Source: Candidatus Methanomethylophilaceae archaeon
GTDB taxonomy: Archaea; Thermoplasmatota; Thermoplasmata; Methanomassiliicoccales; Methanomethylophilaceae
Direction: 5' to 3'
DNA length: 56,270 nt
NCBI GenBank assembly: GCA_023230065.1
Contig: JALNYB010000002.1
Location: 1-56,270, forward strand
Positions 23,981 to 32,618 of this stretch are shown here, piece by piece. The notes beneath the pieces are model-generated. The model saw only the letters and a program-made list of their open reading frames with translations. It did no database searches and was not told the DNA's origin. Numbering within the stretch: the stretch's first letter is position 1; each line of letters starts with the position of its first letter. The position numbers and the translations under genes were made by a program.

Positions 23981-24280
23981 TTGTTTTGTTCCTCATGCGG
24001 CTCAATGATGTTTCCGAAAGATGGTATGTACATATGCAATTCATGCGGTGCCACTAAGGAAATCGGTACTAAAGCACAGGTGTTTGTGACAGATTCCAAG
24101 AACAGGGAGACGACTGTGATCACAGAGAATATTGCCACTTTGCCTAAGACACGTATACCGTGTCCGGAATGTGGACACACAGAAGCGTATTTTGTCCTTA
24201 GACAAACTCGCGCAGCAGATGAGCCTGAAACCAGGATATATCGTTGCTGTAAATGTAATCACTCCTGGAGAGAGTACTAA
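23981..24280 (+). CDS. tfs: Transcription elongation factor S (TFS)
   Basis: A 99-aa archaeal cleavage factor that rescues backtracked RNA polymerase. The N-terminal zinc ribbon is CSSCGSMM...YICNSCG and the C-terminal ribbon is CPECGHTEAYFVLRQTRAADEPETRIYRCCKCNHSW. The tip of the latter carries the invariant catalytic acidic pair in RAADEPET (Asp-Glu), so it should be active. The start is TTG, as the first Cys follows two residues later; GAGAGG lies upstream. pcn follows 26 nt later. Confidence 0.94.
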   Translation: MFCSSCGSMMFPKDGMYICNSCGATKEIGTKAQVFVTDSKNRETTVITENIATLPKTRIPCPECGHTEAYFVLRQTRAADEPETRIYRCCKCNHSWREY

Positions 24281-24306
24281 GTCTCTTTAGAGTACGAGGT
24301 GAATTT

Positions 24307-25044
24307 ATGTTCAAAGCAGAAATAAAGTCAGAAACGCTCAAAGGACTGGTTAGCATAATCTCAACCCTCATTGATGAGGTAAAATTTACTGTTAATTCAG
24401 ACGGAATGAGCCTCAAAGCGGTAGATCCTGCACATGTCGCAATGATAGAGCTGAACATCGGCGCAAAGGCATTCGAGTCATATTCCGCAACCGAGACTGA
24501 GATTGGAGTAGATCTCGATAAAGTGAAATCAGTTATCAAACTTGCCGGACCTGGAGAGACCATCATTATGGAACAAGATGAAGGCCAGGGCAGGCTTGTA
24601 TTCAAGATTGGAAATATCACGAGGCGCATGAATCTTATCGATACTTCCTGTATGAATGATCCAAAGGTTCCTCAGCTTACACTTTCAGCAAACATCGGAA
24701 TACTCGTTGATCAGTTGCAGAAGGGAATCCGTGCAGCGGAATCCATTTCAGACCATATAGCATTGAAAGCCGATTCGGAAGGATTCGAGCTCTCATGTGA
24801 AGGAGACACCGATTTCGCAAGCTTAAGAGTAGAAAAAGCAGCTCTTGAGAGTTTGAAAGCTGATTCTAAGGTTTGCAGTCTATATCCTCTGGAGTATTTC
24901 TCCAACCTAATCAAGGCGATTCCCTCAGGTACGATCGTTAATATTGAGTTGGACGATGATTATCCAGTAAAGCTTGTATTCAAGTTAGCTAATGGTGAAT
25001 CCACCGTCAGTTATTTCTTGGCACCAAGGATTGAAAGCGATTAA
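24307..25044 (+). CDS. pcn: DNA polymerase sliding clamp (PCNA)
   Basis: A 245-aa homotrimeric clamp that tethers polymerases and repair enzymes to DNA. Clear family text includes MFKAEIKSETLKGLVSIISTLIDEVKFTVNSDGMSLKAVDPAHVAMIEL, the interdomain connector around DTSCMNDPKVPQL, and the C-terminal VKLVFKLANGESTVSYFLAPRIE. The length is normal. GAGGTGA lies 4 nt before the ATG. It follows tfs and precedes the transketolase genes on the same strand. Confidence 0.97.
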   Translation: MFKAEIKSETLKGLVSIISTLIDEVKFTVNSDGMSLKAVDPAHVAMIELNIGAKAFESYSATETEIGVDLDKVKSVIKLAGPGETIIMEQDEGQGRLVFKIGNITRRMNLIDTSCMNDPKVPQLTLSANIGILVDQLQKGIRAAESISDHIALKADSEGFELSCEGDTDFASLRVEKAALESLKADSKVCSLYPLEYFSNLIKAIPSGTIVNIELDDDYPVKLVFKLANGESTVSYFLAPRIESD

Positions 25045-25065
25045 GGACGTTTATTGGTGAGTCCG

Positions 25066-25893
25066 ATGGAATGCAGTATTAGCGATATAGAAAATAAGGC
25101 AAATATCCTCAGGTTAGATGTTATCAGGATGACCACAGAAGCAGGTTCTGGACATCCCGGAGGTTCATTATCTGCAGCAGATATGATGGCGGTACTTTAT
25201 TTCCGTGTTTTGAATCACGATCCTTCGAATCCATTGTGGGAGGATAGGGATAGATTCGTCCTTTCAAAAGGTCATGTTGCCCCAGTTCTTTATGCGGCAT
25301 TGGCGGAATCGGGATATTTCCCTACAGAAGAACTAATCACATTAAGAAAATTAGGTTCTAGATTACAGGGCCATCCAGTACGTGGAAAGGTTCCTGGTGT
25401 TGAAATGTCCACAGGTTCACTTGGTCAGGGACTTAGTATGGCTTGTGGTATCGCTCTCACAGGCAAAATAGACAAAAAAGATTATCATGTATATTGTCTG
25501 CTTGGAGACGGGGAGCTTCAAGAAGGTCAGAATTGGGAAGCTGCAATGTTTGCCCATCATTATAATCTTAGCAATCTTATCGCATTTGTAGATCGTAACC
25601 GCCTGCAGACAACAGGTAACACAGAGAATGCCATGTCACTGGATCCTCTTCCGGAAAAATGGAAGGCGTTCGGATGGAATGTCATAATCATCGACGGTCA
25701 TAACGTTCGGCAGATCATCGAGGCATGTGAAAAGGCTAAAGGTTCTAAGAAGCACCCGACAGTCATCATAATGAATACAGTTAAAGGGAAAGGTGTCTCC
25801 TTTATGGAGAACAATGCAGATTTCCATGGAAAGACATGCAAACCAGTAGAATATGAAATGGCTATTAAAGAACTGAAAGAGGTCATTCAATGA
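25066..25893 (+). CDS. Transketolase, N-terminal subunit
   Basis: A 275-aa TPP-binding half of a split transketolase, which moves two-carbon units between sugar phosphates. It shows GSGHPGGSLSAADMMAVLYF near the N-terminus, VLSKGHVAPVLYA, MSTGSLGQGLSMACG and the TPP/metal motif GDGELQEGQNWEAAM (about residues 145-160). TTG at 25054 lies before the Shine-Dalgarno; GGTGA at 25056-25060 is 5 nt from ATG 25066, which is chosen. It overlaps the C-terminal subunit gene by ATGA. Confidence 0.95.
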   Translation: MECSISDIENKANILRLDVIRMTTEAGSGHPGGSLSAADMMAVLYFRVLNHDPSNPLWEDRDRFVLSKGHVAPVLYAALAESGYFPTEELITLRKLGSRLQGHPVRGKVPGVEMSTGSLGQGLSMACGIALTGKIDKKDYHVYCLLGDGELQEGQNWEAAMFAHHYNLSNLIAFVDRNRLQTTGNTENAMSLDPLPEKWKAFGWNVIIIDGHNVRQIIEACEKAKGSKKHPTVIIMNTVKGKGVSFMENNADFHGKTCKPVEYEMAIKELKEVIQ

Positions 25894-26849
25894 GCGAGAA
25901 AAAGAAATTGGCTCAGCGTGATTATTATGGAAAAGCGCTTGCAACTCTCGCAGCAAAGGATTCAAATGTAATCGTTTTGGATGCAGATCTCGCAGGGTCT
26001 ACAAAAACATCAGAATTCAAAAAGGTTGCACCAGAGAGATTTGTGGAAGTTGGAATCGCTGAACAGAATATGATCGGCGTTGCATCAGGTCTTGCGGCAT
26101 CTGGAAAGACCGCATTTGCTTCTACATTTGCAGTATTCGCTAGCGGAAGATGCTGGGAGCAGATTAGATTGTCAGTAGCGTATCCTAAGCTGAATGTGAA
26201 GATCGTAGCGACACATTGTGGCATAAGTGTTGGTGAGGATGGAGCCTCTCATCAGGCATTGGAAGATCTGGCTATCATGCGTGCATTGCCTAATATGACA
26301 GTGATTGCGCCGGCAGATGCATATGAGACCTACGCGGCAACAATGGCCATTGCGAATTACAACGGTCCGGTTTATATGAGATTAGGGCGTTCGGAATTTC
26401 CAACCATAATGCCTGAGGATGTTAAGTTCGAAATAGGTAAGGCAACGGTTATGAGGGAAGGATGTGACGTGACGATCATAGGTGTAGGTCAGATGGTAGC
26501 CAACTGTTTGGATGCATCAGAGGAGTTAGTTAAGGAAGGCATCGAGGCGGAAGTGATCAATATGTCTACCATCAAGCCTTTGGATATCGGAACTATATAT
26601 GATTCGGTCTCGAAGACAGGATGTTGTGTCACCGCGGAAGAACATAGCATAATCGGTGGACTCGGATCTGCCGTAGCGGAATTCCTTTCGCAAGAATTGC
26701 CCTCACCTCTTACTAGGGTTGGAACTTACGACGTATTCGGTGAATCAGGTTCACCTAATGCATTATTTGAGAAATACGGACTTACAGCGGCAGACATCGT
26801 GAATGCTGTTCATAGGTCAATTGATAAAAAAACAGAGATGAAACAATGA
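25890..26849 (+). CDS. Transketolase, C-terminal subunit
   Basis: A 319-aa partner of the preceding gene. It carries the pyrimidine-binding domain with the TPP-activating Glu in [24 protein letters not shown] (about residues 47-71), [27 protein letters not shown], and a C-terminal regulatory-type domain ([13 protein letters not shown]...[11 protein letters not shown]). The split into two genes is common in archaea. The ATGA overlaps on both sides indicate one operon with transaldolase, giving the non-oxidative pentose phosphate route to ribose phosphate. Confidence 0.95.
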   Translation: MSEKKKLAQRDYYGKALATLAAKDSNVIVLDADLAGSTKTSEFKKVAPERFVEVGIAEQNMIGVASGLAASGKTAFASTFAVFASGRCWEQIRLSVAYPKLNVKIVATHCGISVGEDGASHQALEDLAIMRALPNMTVIAPADAYETYAATMAIANYNGPVYMRLGRSEFPTIMPEDVKFEIGKATVMREGCDVTIIGVGQMVANCLDASEELVKEGIEAEVINMSTIKPLDIGTIYDSVSKTGCCVTAEEHSIIGGLGSAVAEFLSQELPSPLTRVGTYDVFGESGSPNALFEKYGLTAADIVNAVHRSIDKKTEMKQ

Positions 26850-27493
26850 AGATATTCATAGACACCGCAAACCTAGATATGATCAAAGAGATCAACAGCT
26901 GGGGAATTCTCGATGGAGTTACAACAAATCCGAGTCTTATTGCAAAAGAAGGCACGGATACACCCACGCGTGTCAAAGAGATTGCAAAGATTGTCGATGG
27001 CCCTATATCGGCAGAGGCAATGTCTTTGGACGCAGAGGCAATGGTCGCAGAAGGACGTAAACTTTCTGCAATTCATCCTAACATTAATGTTAAATTGCCT
27101 ATGTGCATCGAAGCATTGAAAGCTACCAAAGTACTTTCTTCCGAAGGTATAGATGTCAATATAACATTGATTTTCTCTGCTCAGCAGGCACTTCTTGCTG
27201 CAAAAGCAGGAGCAAGATATGTTTCCCCCTTCATTGGACGTGTAGATGATACTGGTTCGTATGGATCTGATACACTTGCAGAGATTCTCAACATGTTCGC
27301 TAATTATGATTTCAAAACTGAGGTTATCGCAGCATCGATCAGAGGGCCTATGCATGTTCTCGAGGCGGCATCCATGGGATGCGACATTGCTACAATTCCG
27401 TATAATGTACTCAAGATGATGGTCTCTCACCCTAAAACAGATGAGGGGATAAAGAATTTCATTTCAGATTATGCAAACGTAAAGAAGAACTGA
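26846..27493 (+). CDS. tal: Transaldolase / fructose-6-phosphate aldolase family protein
   Basis: A 215-aa small-type TIM-barrel enzyme. [36 protein letters not shown] is the family start, and the Schiff-base lysine lies in NVKLPM (about residue 86). [26 protein letters not shown] and [10 protein letters not shown] complete the phosphate site. The 215-aa length matches the TalC/MipB group. Its position directly after transketolase favours transaldolase activity in sugar-phosphate interconversion. It starts in the stop of the upstream gene. Confidence 0.93.
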   Translation: MKIFIDTANLDMIKEINSWGILDGVTTNPSLIAKEGTDTPTRVKEIAKIVDGPISAEAMSLDAEAMVAEGRKLSAIHPNINVKLPMCIEALKATKVLSSEGIDVNITLIFSAQQALLAAKAGARYVSPFIGRVDDTGSYGSDTLAEILNMFANYDFKTEVIAASIRGPMHVLEAASMGCDIATIPYNVLKMMVSHPKTDEGIKNFISDYANVKKN

Positions 27494-27533
27494 TCGCGTC
27501 GATTCGCGATCAGCAATTCATTTTTTATTTTTT
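27490..27533 (+). terminator. Hairpin terminator of the transketolase-transaldolase operon
   Basis: CTGATCGCG (27490-27498), a 6-nt loop and CGCGATCAG (27505-27513) form a perfect 9-bp stem overlapping the tal stop codon. A T-rich tract (27520-27533) follows. Confidence 0.7.
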
Positions 27534-27547
27534 AGAAGTTGATAAAT

Positions 27548-28573
27548 TTGAAAGTTGTAAGGCTTGCGAAGATCCCAAGTTCGGATGCTTCTGAGCTGAT
27601 ACTCAAGCTTATGGCAATGGATGTTGTGGAACGTTCAGCCAGGATAAGCAAGGGTGAAGGATATCGTTTTGTTCCAATAATCAATGGAAAGGAGCAAGAG
27701 ATCGAAAGATTGGGCATTGAGCTTATTGATGGTCTTGCATATGATATCGAGAGGAGAAGTCCGCAGGAACGTATTATCGAGAAATTATCAGATCTTCCGG
27801 ATAATATAAAATTTAAGCTTCCCATGAAGTGGGAGTATGTCGGAGATATTGCAATTATCAAGATGGATCCTGTATGCATTACATACAAGGAACGTATAGG
27901 TAAAGTTTATTCAGATATTTTGGAAGTAGAAACGGTATGTGCAGATATTCACGGAGTCTCTGGAGAATTCAGAAGACCAAGTATAGAGATTTTGCACGGG
28001 GATAAAACAGAATCTATAAGACTTGAGAATGGAATAAAATATGAGTTTGATGTCAGAAAGGTTATGTTCGCATCAGGTAATACTGATGAACGTTATCGCA
28101 TGAGACAATTAGATTGTTCAGGCGAGACTGTTGTGGATATGTTTGCAGGCATAGGTTATTTTACGTTACCTATAGCGAAATTCACAGGAGTTAGAAGAAT
28201 ATTCGCATGTGAGAAAAATTCTGATTCTTATGAGTTTCTTCTGAAGAATATAAAGATCAATGAGGTAGAGGATGTGGTCCTTCCTATACTCGGAGATAAT
28301 CGTGACATTCTTGGTAAAAGATTTGCAGATCGCATCTTGATGGGCTATGTTCAAACAACCTCAGATTTCGTTTCGAAAGCATTAGAGATGATCAAACACG
28401 GTGGAATTATTCATTATCATGACACATTCTATGTTCATGAATATAAAGATCGCATAAGAGAGATATTCGACAATGCCTGCGGTAAAGACAGTTATAAAAT
28501 AGAGAATATCAGAGAGGTCAAATCGTTTGCCCCCTCTGTTTCTCATTATGTTGCTGATATTCGTATATTTTAA
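27548..28573 (+). CDS. taw2: tRNA(Phe) wyosine aminocarboxypropyltransferase (Taw2/TYW2 type)
   Basis: A 341-aa class I SAM enzyme of the Trm5/TYW2 family that modifies the guanosine-derived base at tRNA position 37. Motif I is VVDMFAGIGYFTLPIA, followed by ACEKN. The motif after strand 4 is LMGYVQTT with IIHYHD after it, resembling TYW2 (NLGL/LHIHQN) more than the NLP of Trm5, so aminocarboxypropyl transfer is favoured. The start is TTG 27548, with GTTGA upstream at the usual spacing; TTG 27539 would add three residues. It converges with the 502-aa gene, the stops overlapping. Confidence 0.85.
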   Translation: MKVVRLAKIPSSDASELILKLMAMDVVERSARISKGEGYRFVPIINGKEQEIERLGIELIDGLAYDIERRSPQERIIEKLSDLPDNIKFKLPMKWEYVGDIAIIKMDPVCITYKERIGKVYSDILEVETVCADIHGVSGEFRRPSIEILHGDKTESIRLENGIKYEFDVRKVMFASGNTDERYRMRQLDCSGETVVDMFAGIGYFTLPIAKFTGVRRIFACEKNSDSYEFLLKNIKINEVEDVVLPILGDNRDILGKRFADRILMGYVQTTSDFVSKALEMIKHGGIIHYHDTFYVHEYKDRIREIFDNACGKDSYKIENIREVKSFAPSVSHYVADIRIF

Positions 28574-30078
28574 ACAGATTCGCCAGAACTACATGCGGTA
28601 AGCAAGGTGTTCATTGCATTTTTATATTGCTCGCCGGTGGCATCTATGACAGCTTTTGCAAAAGGCATAAGAAAATCAGCGAAATCGCGATCTTCTCTTG
28701 ACAGATGTAGTTGGATTTTTGCATCAGGATTACATGCAAGAATGAATGCTGCTGATACGCAGCGTTCCTTAGAACTTTTCATGGTTTCCGTTTCTAAAAC
28801 TTTGATTACAAGTTCATACCCATTCACCTTTGCTGCTTTGGCAAGACGGTCAGAAAGTTTTGTTATTGGTTTTGGTTTTTTGAATTCAGGTAGGCTTGCA
28901 ACGATATCTGCTGAAATATGTTTTTGATATGCTTCTTCTAGTACACGTATGGGTAAGGTTCTGGGGCGTTCTGTGAATGAATCAGCTATCTCTTTTGATG
29001 TGCAGGCTGCAATGATCTCTTTCCAATCATTGTCCCACAATGCAGTGAATGCTTCGCTTGCTTTTCCGTTTCTTATGACAACAGACCTGGGAACTGCACT
29101 TAGGAATTTAAGTAGGGTATTTTTTTCTATCTCAGAGCCAGTTATTGATTTTATGAACATATCCAGGTCAGACCCGTAGTTCTGTGAACCGACGATATAG
29201 GTTGCAGACTCTGCATGTTTGAGGTCTCCAAGTTTTATCCTTTTGAGGGATTGTAGTAGAGAACTATCATTGATCTCCCCGCGGAGGTATCTTTTTAGTT
29301 CGTCACCTTCGATTTTCTCTGTTCCGCTTTCGTTGGCAGAATGATATTTGTGAGATACGGTAACTTCGAAATCATCAAGAGGGTCTGCAGCACAGATCTT
29401 GGCAATGAGGAATTGGATCGTGGAGACATCTTTCGCACAATCTTCGCATATGTGTATGGTCTCGTCTATAGATTTGATCCGTATGTTTAATGCAAGTGCG
29501 CCGTCGTGACCGCACGTCAGTCCGTCATCTTTGAATTCATATGGGGTTTCCCAGAATGATTCGTAAAGATAGTCTTCAGGCATATGGGGGTCATCTGAGC
29601 ACACAAGGCCTTCTTCGAACGAGTATAAGTGAAGTTTGTTCTTTTTGATGAAACCGTTGTAATACAAAAGCCTGAGTTTAGGGTCATTATAATATTGACA
29701 GCCGATCAATTTGTCGTTTCCGACAGCCCCTCTCACAGCGAATGGAACTTTTTCTCCTGCGAGTGTTGCAGTTGCGAGCATAGGGATCTTTCCGGCAGCA
29801 TTAAGTGATATTGTTCCTGCATATGCTTTCACGAGATCGTCTGAACCCCTGGATGCCATTTTTATGAGTTTATCGGCATCTTCTTTGTATCCTGATACGG
29901 AATCGATTACTTTGAATGTTTTATCAAAATCGCATTTTCTGCAATTTCCTGCGCACATCGGTCTTAGAAGTCCCGGATCTTCAGCGAGTCTTCTAGAGCG
30001 TTCTAGAATTTCTTCCTCCAATCTTTTTGGAGTTTGTTTTACGCCTTTCATTCTTAGACGTTTTTTTCCCGGTGCCAT
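28570..30078 (-). CDS. Unrecognised 502-aa cysteine-containing protein
   Basis: I do not recognise this protein. It has a basic N-terminus (MAPGKKRLRMKGVKQTPKRLEEEI), then a CxxxCxxC cluster (CAGNCRKCDF, about residues 42-51). A middle region carries CGHDGALALNIRIK and CEDCAKD (about residues 190-217), so four or more cysteines could bind zinc. The second half is largely helical, with no membrane spans and no nucleotide-binding motif. A TATA-like box about 25 nt upstream suggests a leaderless, single-gene transcript. The basic leader and zinc-like clusters fit a nucleic-acid role, but this is a guess. Confidence 0.7.
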   Translation of the reverse strand: MAPGKKRLRMKGVKQTPKRLEEEILERSRRLAEDPGLLRPMCAGNCRKCDFDKTFKVIDSVSGYKEDADKLIKMASRGSDDLVKAYAGTISLNAAGKIPMLATATLAGEKVPFAVRGAVGNDKLIGCQYYNDPKLRLLYYNGFIKKNKLHLYSFEEGLVCSDDPHMPEDYLYESFWETPYEFKDDGLTCGHDGALALNIRIKSIDETIHICEDCAKDVSTIQFLIAKICAADPLDDFEVTVSHKYHSANESGTEKIEGDELKRYLRGEINDSSLLQSLKRIKLGDLKHAESATYIVGSQNYGSDLDMFIKSITGSEIEKNTLLKFLSAVPRSVVIRNGKASEAFTALWDNDWKEIIAACTSKEIADSFTERPRTLPIRVLEEAYQKHISADIVASLPEFKKPKPITKLSDRLAKAAKVNGYELVIKVLETETMKSSKERCVSAAFILACNPDAKIQLHLSREDRDFADFLMPFAKAVIDATGEQYKNAMNTLLTACSSGESV

Positions 30079-30448
30079 GAATACCCCAATAGTTTTTCGT
30101 GATAAATAGATAATGAATCTTGGATGTATGTAGTATGTTCAGAATATGTATGTATTGATTATAATATTTAGGTATAATCAAGAATTGGGTTGGTGGAAAT
30201 CGTAGAGGCACATTCGAATTGAGATGTTAAAATATTTGATTTTAGAGTTCCGGATCAATATGTTCACCAGAATTTTTATTTTGATATTCTTTTTATTTTA
30301 TTGACCAAATGCAGATACAGAGGTTCTTTTTTCAAGCTACTAAAATATTATATGTATGTCTATTTCATAGATTTTACCACTTAATGACGTATTTATGAAT
30401 AGAAATAATTAGGTACGTATTTAATTCTACTACGCAATACCGAATACT
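30079..30448. other. 370-nt intergenic region between divergent genes
   Basis: AT-rich. It contains a 9-bp perfect inverted repeat (TTGATTATA 30155-30163 and TATAATCAA 30173-30181), a direct repeat ACGTATTTA (30387-30395 and 30415-30423, 28 nt apart), the second copy running into the TATA-like TATTTAATT about 27 nt before the GTG start at 30449, and a GATAAATAG box near the minus-strand gene. No RNA gene was seen. Confidence 0.5.
30155..30181. repeat. 9-bp inverted repeat
   Basis: TTGATTATA and TATAATCAA are separated by 9 nt. It lies 77 nt upstream of the 502-aa gene. Candidate operator, but AT-rich composition makes chance plausible. Confidence 0.35.
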
Positions 30449-31378
30449 GTGTCTGACAATATCGCTGATACAGCTTTGGCAATCAAGGAAATGCGTATTC
30501 GCGGAGCTGGTAGAATAGCCTGCGCAGGAGTAGTTGCTTTAAAGGAATTCGCAGACGGTTATGTGGGCACAGGATTCGACAAATTTTTACAAGATCTTGA
30601 AAGATCAAAGAAGGTCCTTTTGGATTCAAGGCCAACGGCGGTATCTCTTTGGAACGGATTGCACGCATGCACCAAGAATATTTCCAAAGCGGATTCAGTC
30701 GAGGAAGCAAGACAATTGATATCCGATGGCGCAAAAAATTTTGTGGAAATGTCATCTAAAGCCACAGAAGCTATTGCTAAGATAGGAGCGAGAGGCATCC
30801 AAAGTGGCGATATTATAATGACGCACTGCAATAGCAGTGTTGCATTGGGTGTCATAAAGGAAGCGCACAGACAGGGAAAGGATATCAAAGTTTATGCTAC
30901 GGAATCGCGTCCGTGGAGACAAGGTATCATCACAGTTAACGAACTTGCCGATACAGGCATAGATACTACACTTATAATCGACAGTGCTGTTCGTTCGGTA
31001 ATGAATAATGTTGATAAGGTGTTCGTTGGAGCAGATACAATATCTTCCAACGGATCCGTCATCAATAAGATAGGGACCTCTCAATTGGCACTTGCTGCTG
31101 ATGAGGCACGCGTTAAATTCAATGTTTGCAGTGAGACGTATAAGTTCTCTCCGTTGACCATGTTCGGAGATATGGTTACTATAGAGGAAAGAGGATACGA
31201 TGAGGTCGTAAAGACTGGAGAGGTCAACAGCTCCGTAAAAATCTTCAATCCTGTATTTGATTCCACTCCAGCAAAGTACATAGATGCGATAATAACAGAA
31301 TTGGGGATAATTTCTCCAGGTTCGGTCTATGATATTATGGTTAGACAGTTAGGGGACAGTATATTTGATTCAAGGTGA
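30449..31378 (+). CDS. Ribose-1,5-bisphosphate isomerase
   Basis: 309 aa, of the eIF2B-alpha-like family. In the archaeal AMP pathway it converts ribose 1,5-bisphosphate to ribulose 1,5-bisphosphate for RuBisCO. It has the RIRGAGRIA signature near residue 17, the catalytic Cys in MTHCNSSVALGV (about residue 129) and the Asp region in VFVGADTISSNGSVINKIGT (about residues 190-209). The start is GTG with a TATA-like box 27 nt upstream and no Shine-Dalgarno, so it appears leaderless. RuBisCO and AMP phosphorylase follow directly, which fixes the role over the related translation-factor paralogues. Confidence 0.94.
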   Translation: MSDNIADTALAIKEMRIRGAGRIACAGVVALKEFADGYVGTGFDKFLQDLERSKKVLLDSRPTAVSLWNGLHACTKNISKADSVEEARQLISDGAKNFVEMSSKATEAIAKIGARGIQSGDIIMTHCNSSVALGVIKEAHRQGKDIKVYATESRPWRQGIITVNELADTGIDTTLIIDSAVRSVMNNVDKVFVGADTISSNGSVINKIGTSQLALAADEARVKFNVCSETYKFSPLTMFGDMVTIEERGYDEVVKTGEVNSSVKIFNPVFDSTPAKYIDAIITELGIISPGSVYDIMVRQLGDSIFDSR

Positions 31379-31382
31379 TAAA

Positions 31383-32618
31383 ATGAAGTCGTATTCGTAT
31401 TTGCATTTAGGAGAGTCTATTGATTCAGATTCATATGTTATCTGTAAGTACCGTGTAACAACGGACCTTTCGATAGAAAAAGCATCACAGGCTATAGCCG
31501 CAGAGCAATCTACAGGAACATGGACAGGGATATCTACACTGAATGACACTGTTTTTGAGAGGTATGGTGCCAGAGTTATGGATATCCAAGGAGATATGGT
31601 TACTATTGCATATCCTGAGGACGATTTTAGTATTGAAGTGGGAGCCATTCCTCAGATATTGAGTGTAATTGCAGGAAATCTTTTCGGTTTAGACGCACTA
31701 AAAGGTGTAAGACTCGAGGATGTAGATTTTCCGAAAGGTATTTTGAAACAGTATAGGGGTCCAAAATTCGGAGCTGAAGGGCTTAGAAAGATCCTGGATC
31801 GTCCGGAGAAGCCTCTGGTAGGAACCATCGTGAAACCTAAGATCGGGCTTTCACCGAAAGAGACGGCAAATTATGTTTACGAGGCAGGAAGCGGGGGCCT
31901 AACCAACAGCAAGGATGATGAGACTCTCGTGGACCAGAAATTCTGCCCCATCGAGGACCGTACGAAAGCTGTCGCTGAGGCACTTGATAAGCTGAATGAA
32001 GAAGGCCATAGGATGCTTCATGCTGTGAACATAAGCACAAATGGTGAAAAAATAGTTGAATTGGCAGAAAATGTCCAAGCATGGGGTGCGAAACAGATAA
32101 TGGTAGACGTAATCACATGTGGTTACGGGGCCGTTCAAGCACTTGCTGAAGATTCTGCCATCAAAGTACCGATTCATGTTCACAGGACGATGCACGGAGC
32201 ATTCACAAAGGATCCTCTCAATGGAATATCAATGCTTGTGATCACAAAACTGGTACGTATGTGCGGAGGAGACGCACTGCATATCGGAACTCTGGGTGTT
32301 GGAAAGATGACTGGTAATGGAGGGGACTATGACAATCTCAACACATGTCTCGATTCCAAGATGCCGTATAAAACAGTAATGCCGGTATGTTCTGGTGGAA
32401 TGTATCCGGGCATAGTGTCAAGATTGATCGAAGAGGCCGGAACTAATATTCAGATACAGGCTGGTGGCGGTGTCGCAGGACATCCAGAAGGTGTAAGGAA
32501 AGGTGCGATGGGAATGTGCCAGGCAGTAGATGCAGCATGTTCCGGAGTATCTCTAGAAGAGTATGCGAAGACTCATCATGAGCTCAAAGTAGCTTTAGAT
32601 ACGTGGGGATTTAAATGA
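31383..32618 (+). CDS. rbcL: Type III ribulose-bisphosphate carboxylase (RuBisCO)
   Basis: A 411-aa archaeal RuBisCO fixing CO2 onto ribulose 1,5-bisphosphate to give two 3-phosphoglycerates in AMP salvage. Catalytic segments: GTIVKPKIGLSPKE (Lys in KPK, about 151-153), KDDE (Lys177 to be carbamylated, Asp179, Glu180), HVHRTMHGAF (His267) and the loop-6 Lys in GVGKMTGNG (about 308). The residues just before KDDE are GGLTNS where most RuBisCOs have an Asp after GGx, a divergence worth noting. The start at 31383 is set by GGTGA four nt upstream. It overlaps the AMP phosphorylase gene by ATGA. Confidence 0.95.
   Translation: MKSYSYLHLGESIDSDSYVICKYRVTTDLSIEKASQAIAAEQSTGTWTGISTLNDTVFERYGARVMDIQGDMVTIAYPEDDFSIEVGAIPQILSVIAGNLFGLDALKGVRLEDVDFPKGILKQYRGPKFGAEGLRKILDRPEKPLVGTIVKPKIGLSPKETANYVYEAGSGGLTNSKDDETLVDQKFCPIEDRTKAVAEALDKLNEEGHRMLHAVNISTNGEKIVELAENVQAWGAKQIMVDVITCGYGAVQALAEDSAIKVPIHVHRTMHGAFTKDPLNGISMLVITKLVRMCGGDALHIGTLGVGKMTGNGGDYDNLNTCLDSKMPYKTVMPVCSGGMYPGIVSRLIEEAGTNIQIQAGGGVAGHPEGVRKGAMGMCQAVDAACSGVSLEEYAKTHHELKVALDTWGFK

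Noticed and set aside
28570..28573. Overlapping stops of taw2 and the 502-aa gene as a sign of frameshift
   Set aside because: Both proteins are complete at their C-termini; this is simply a 4-nt convergent overlap.
31365..31382. Earlier start for RuBisCO
   Set aside because: It precedes the GGTGA site and lies within the isomerase end; ATG 31383 fits spacing and family length.
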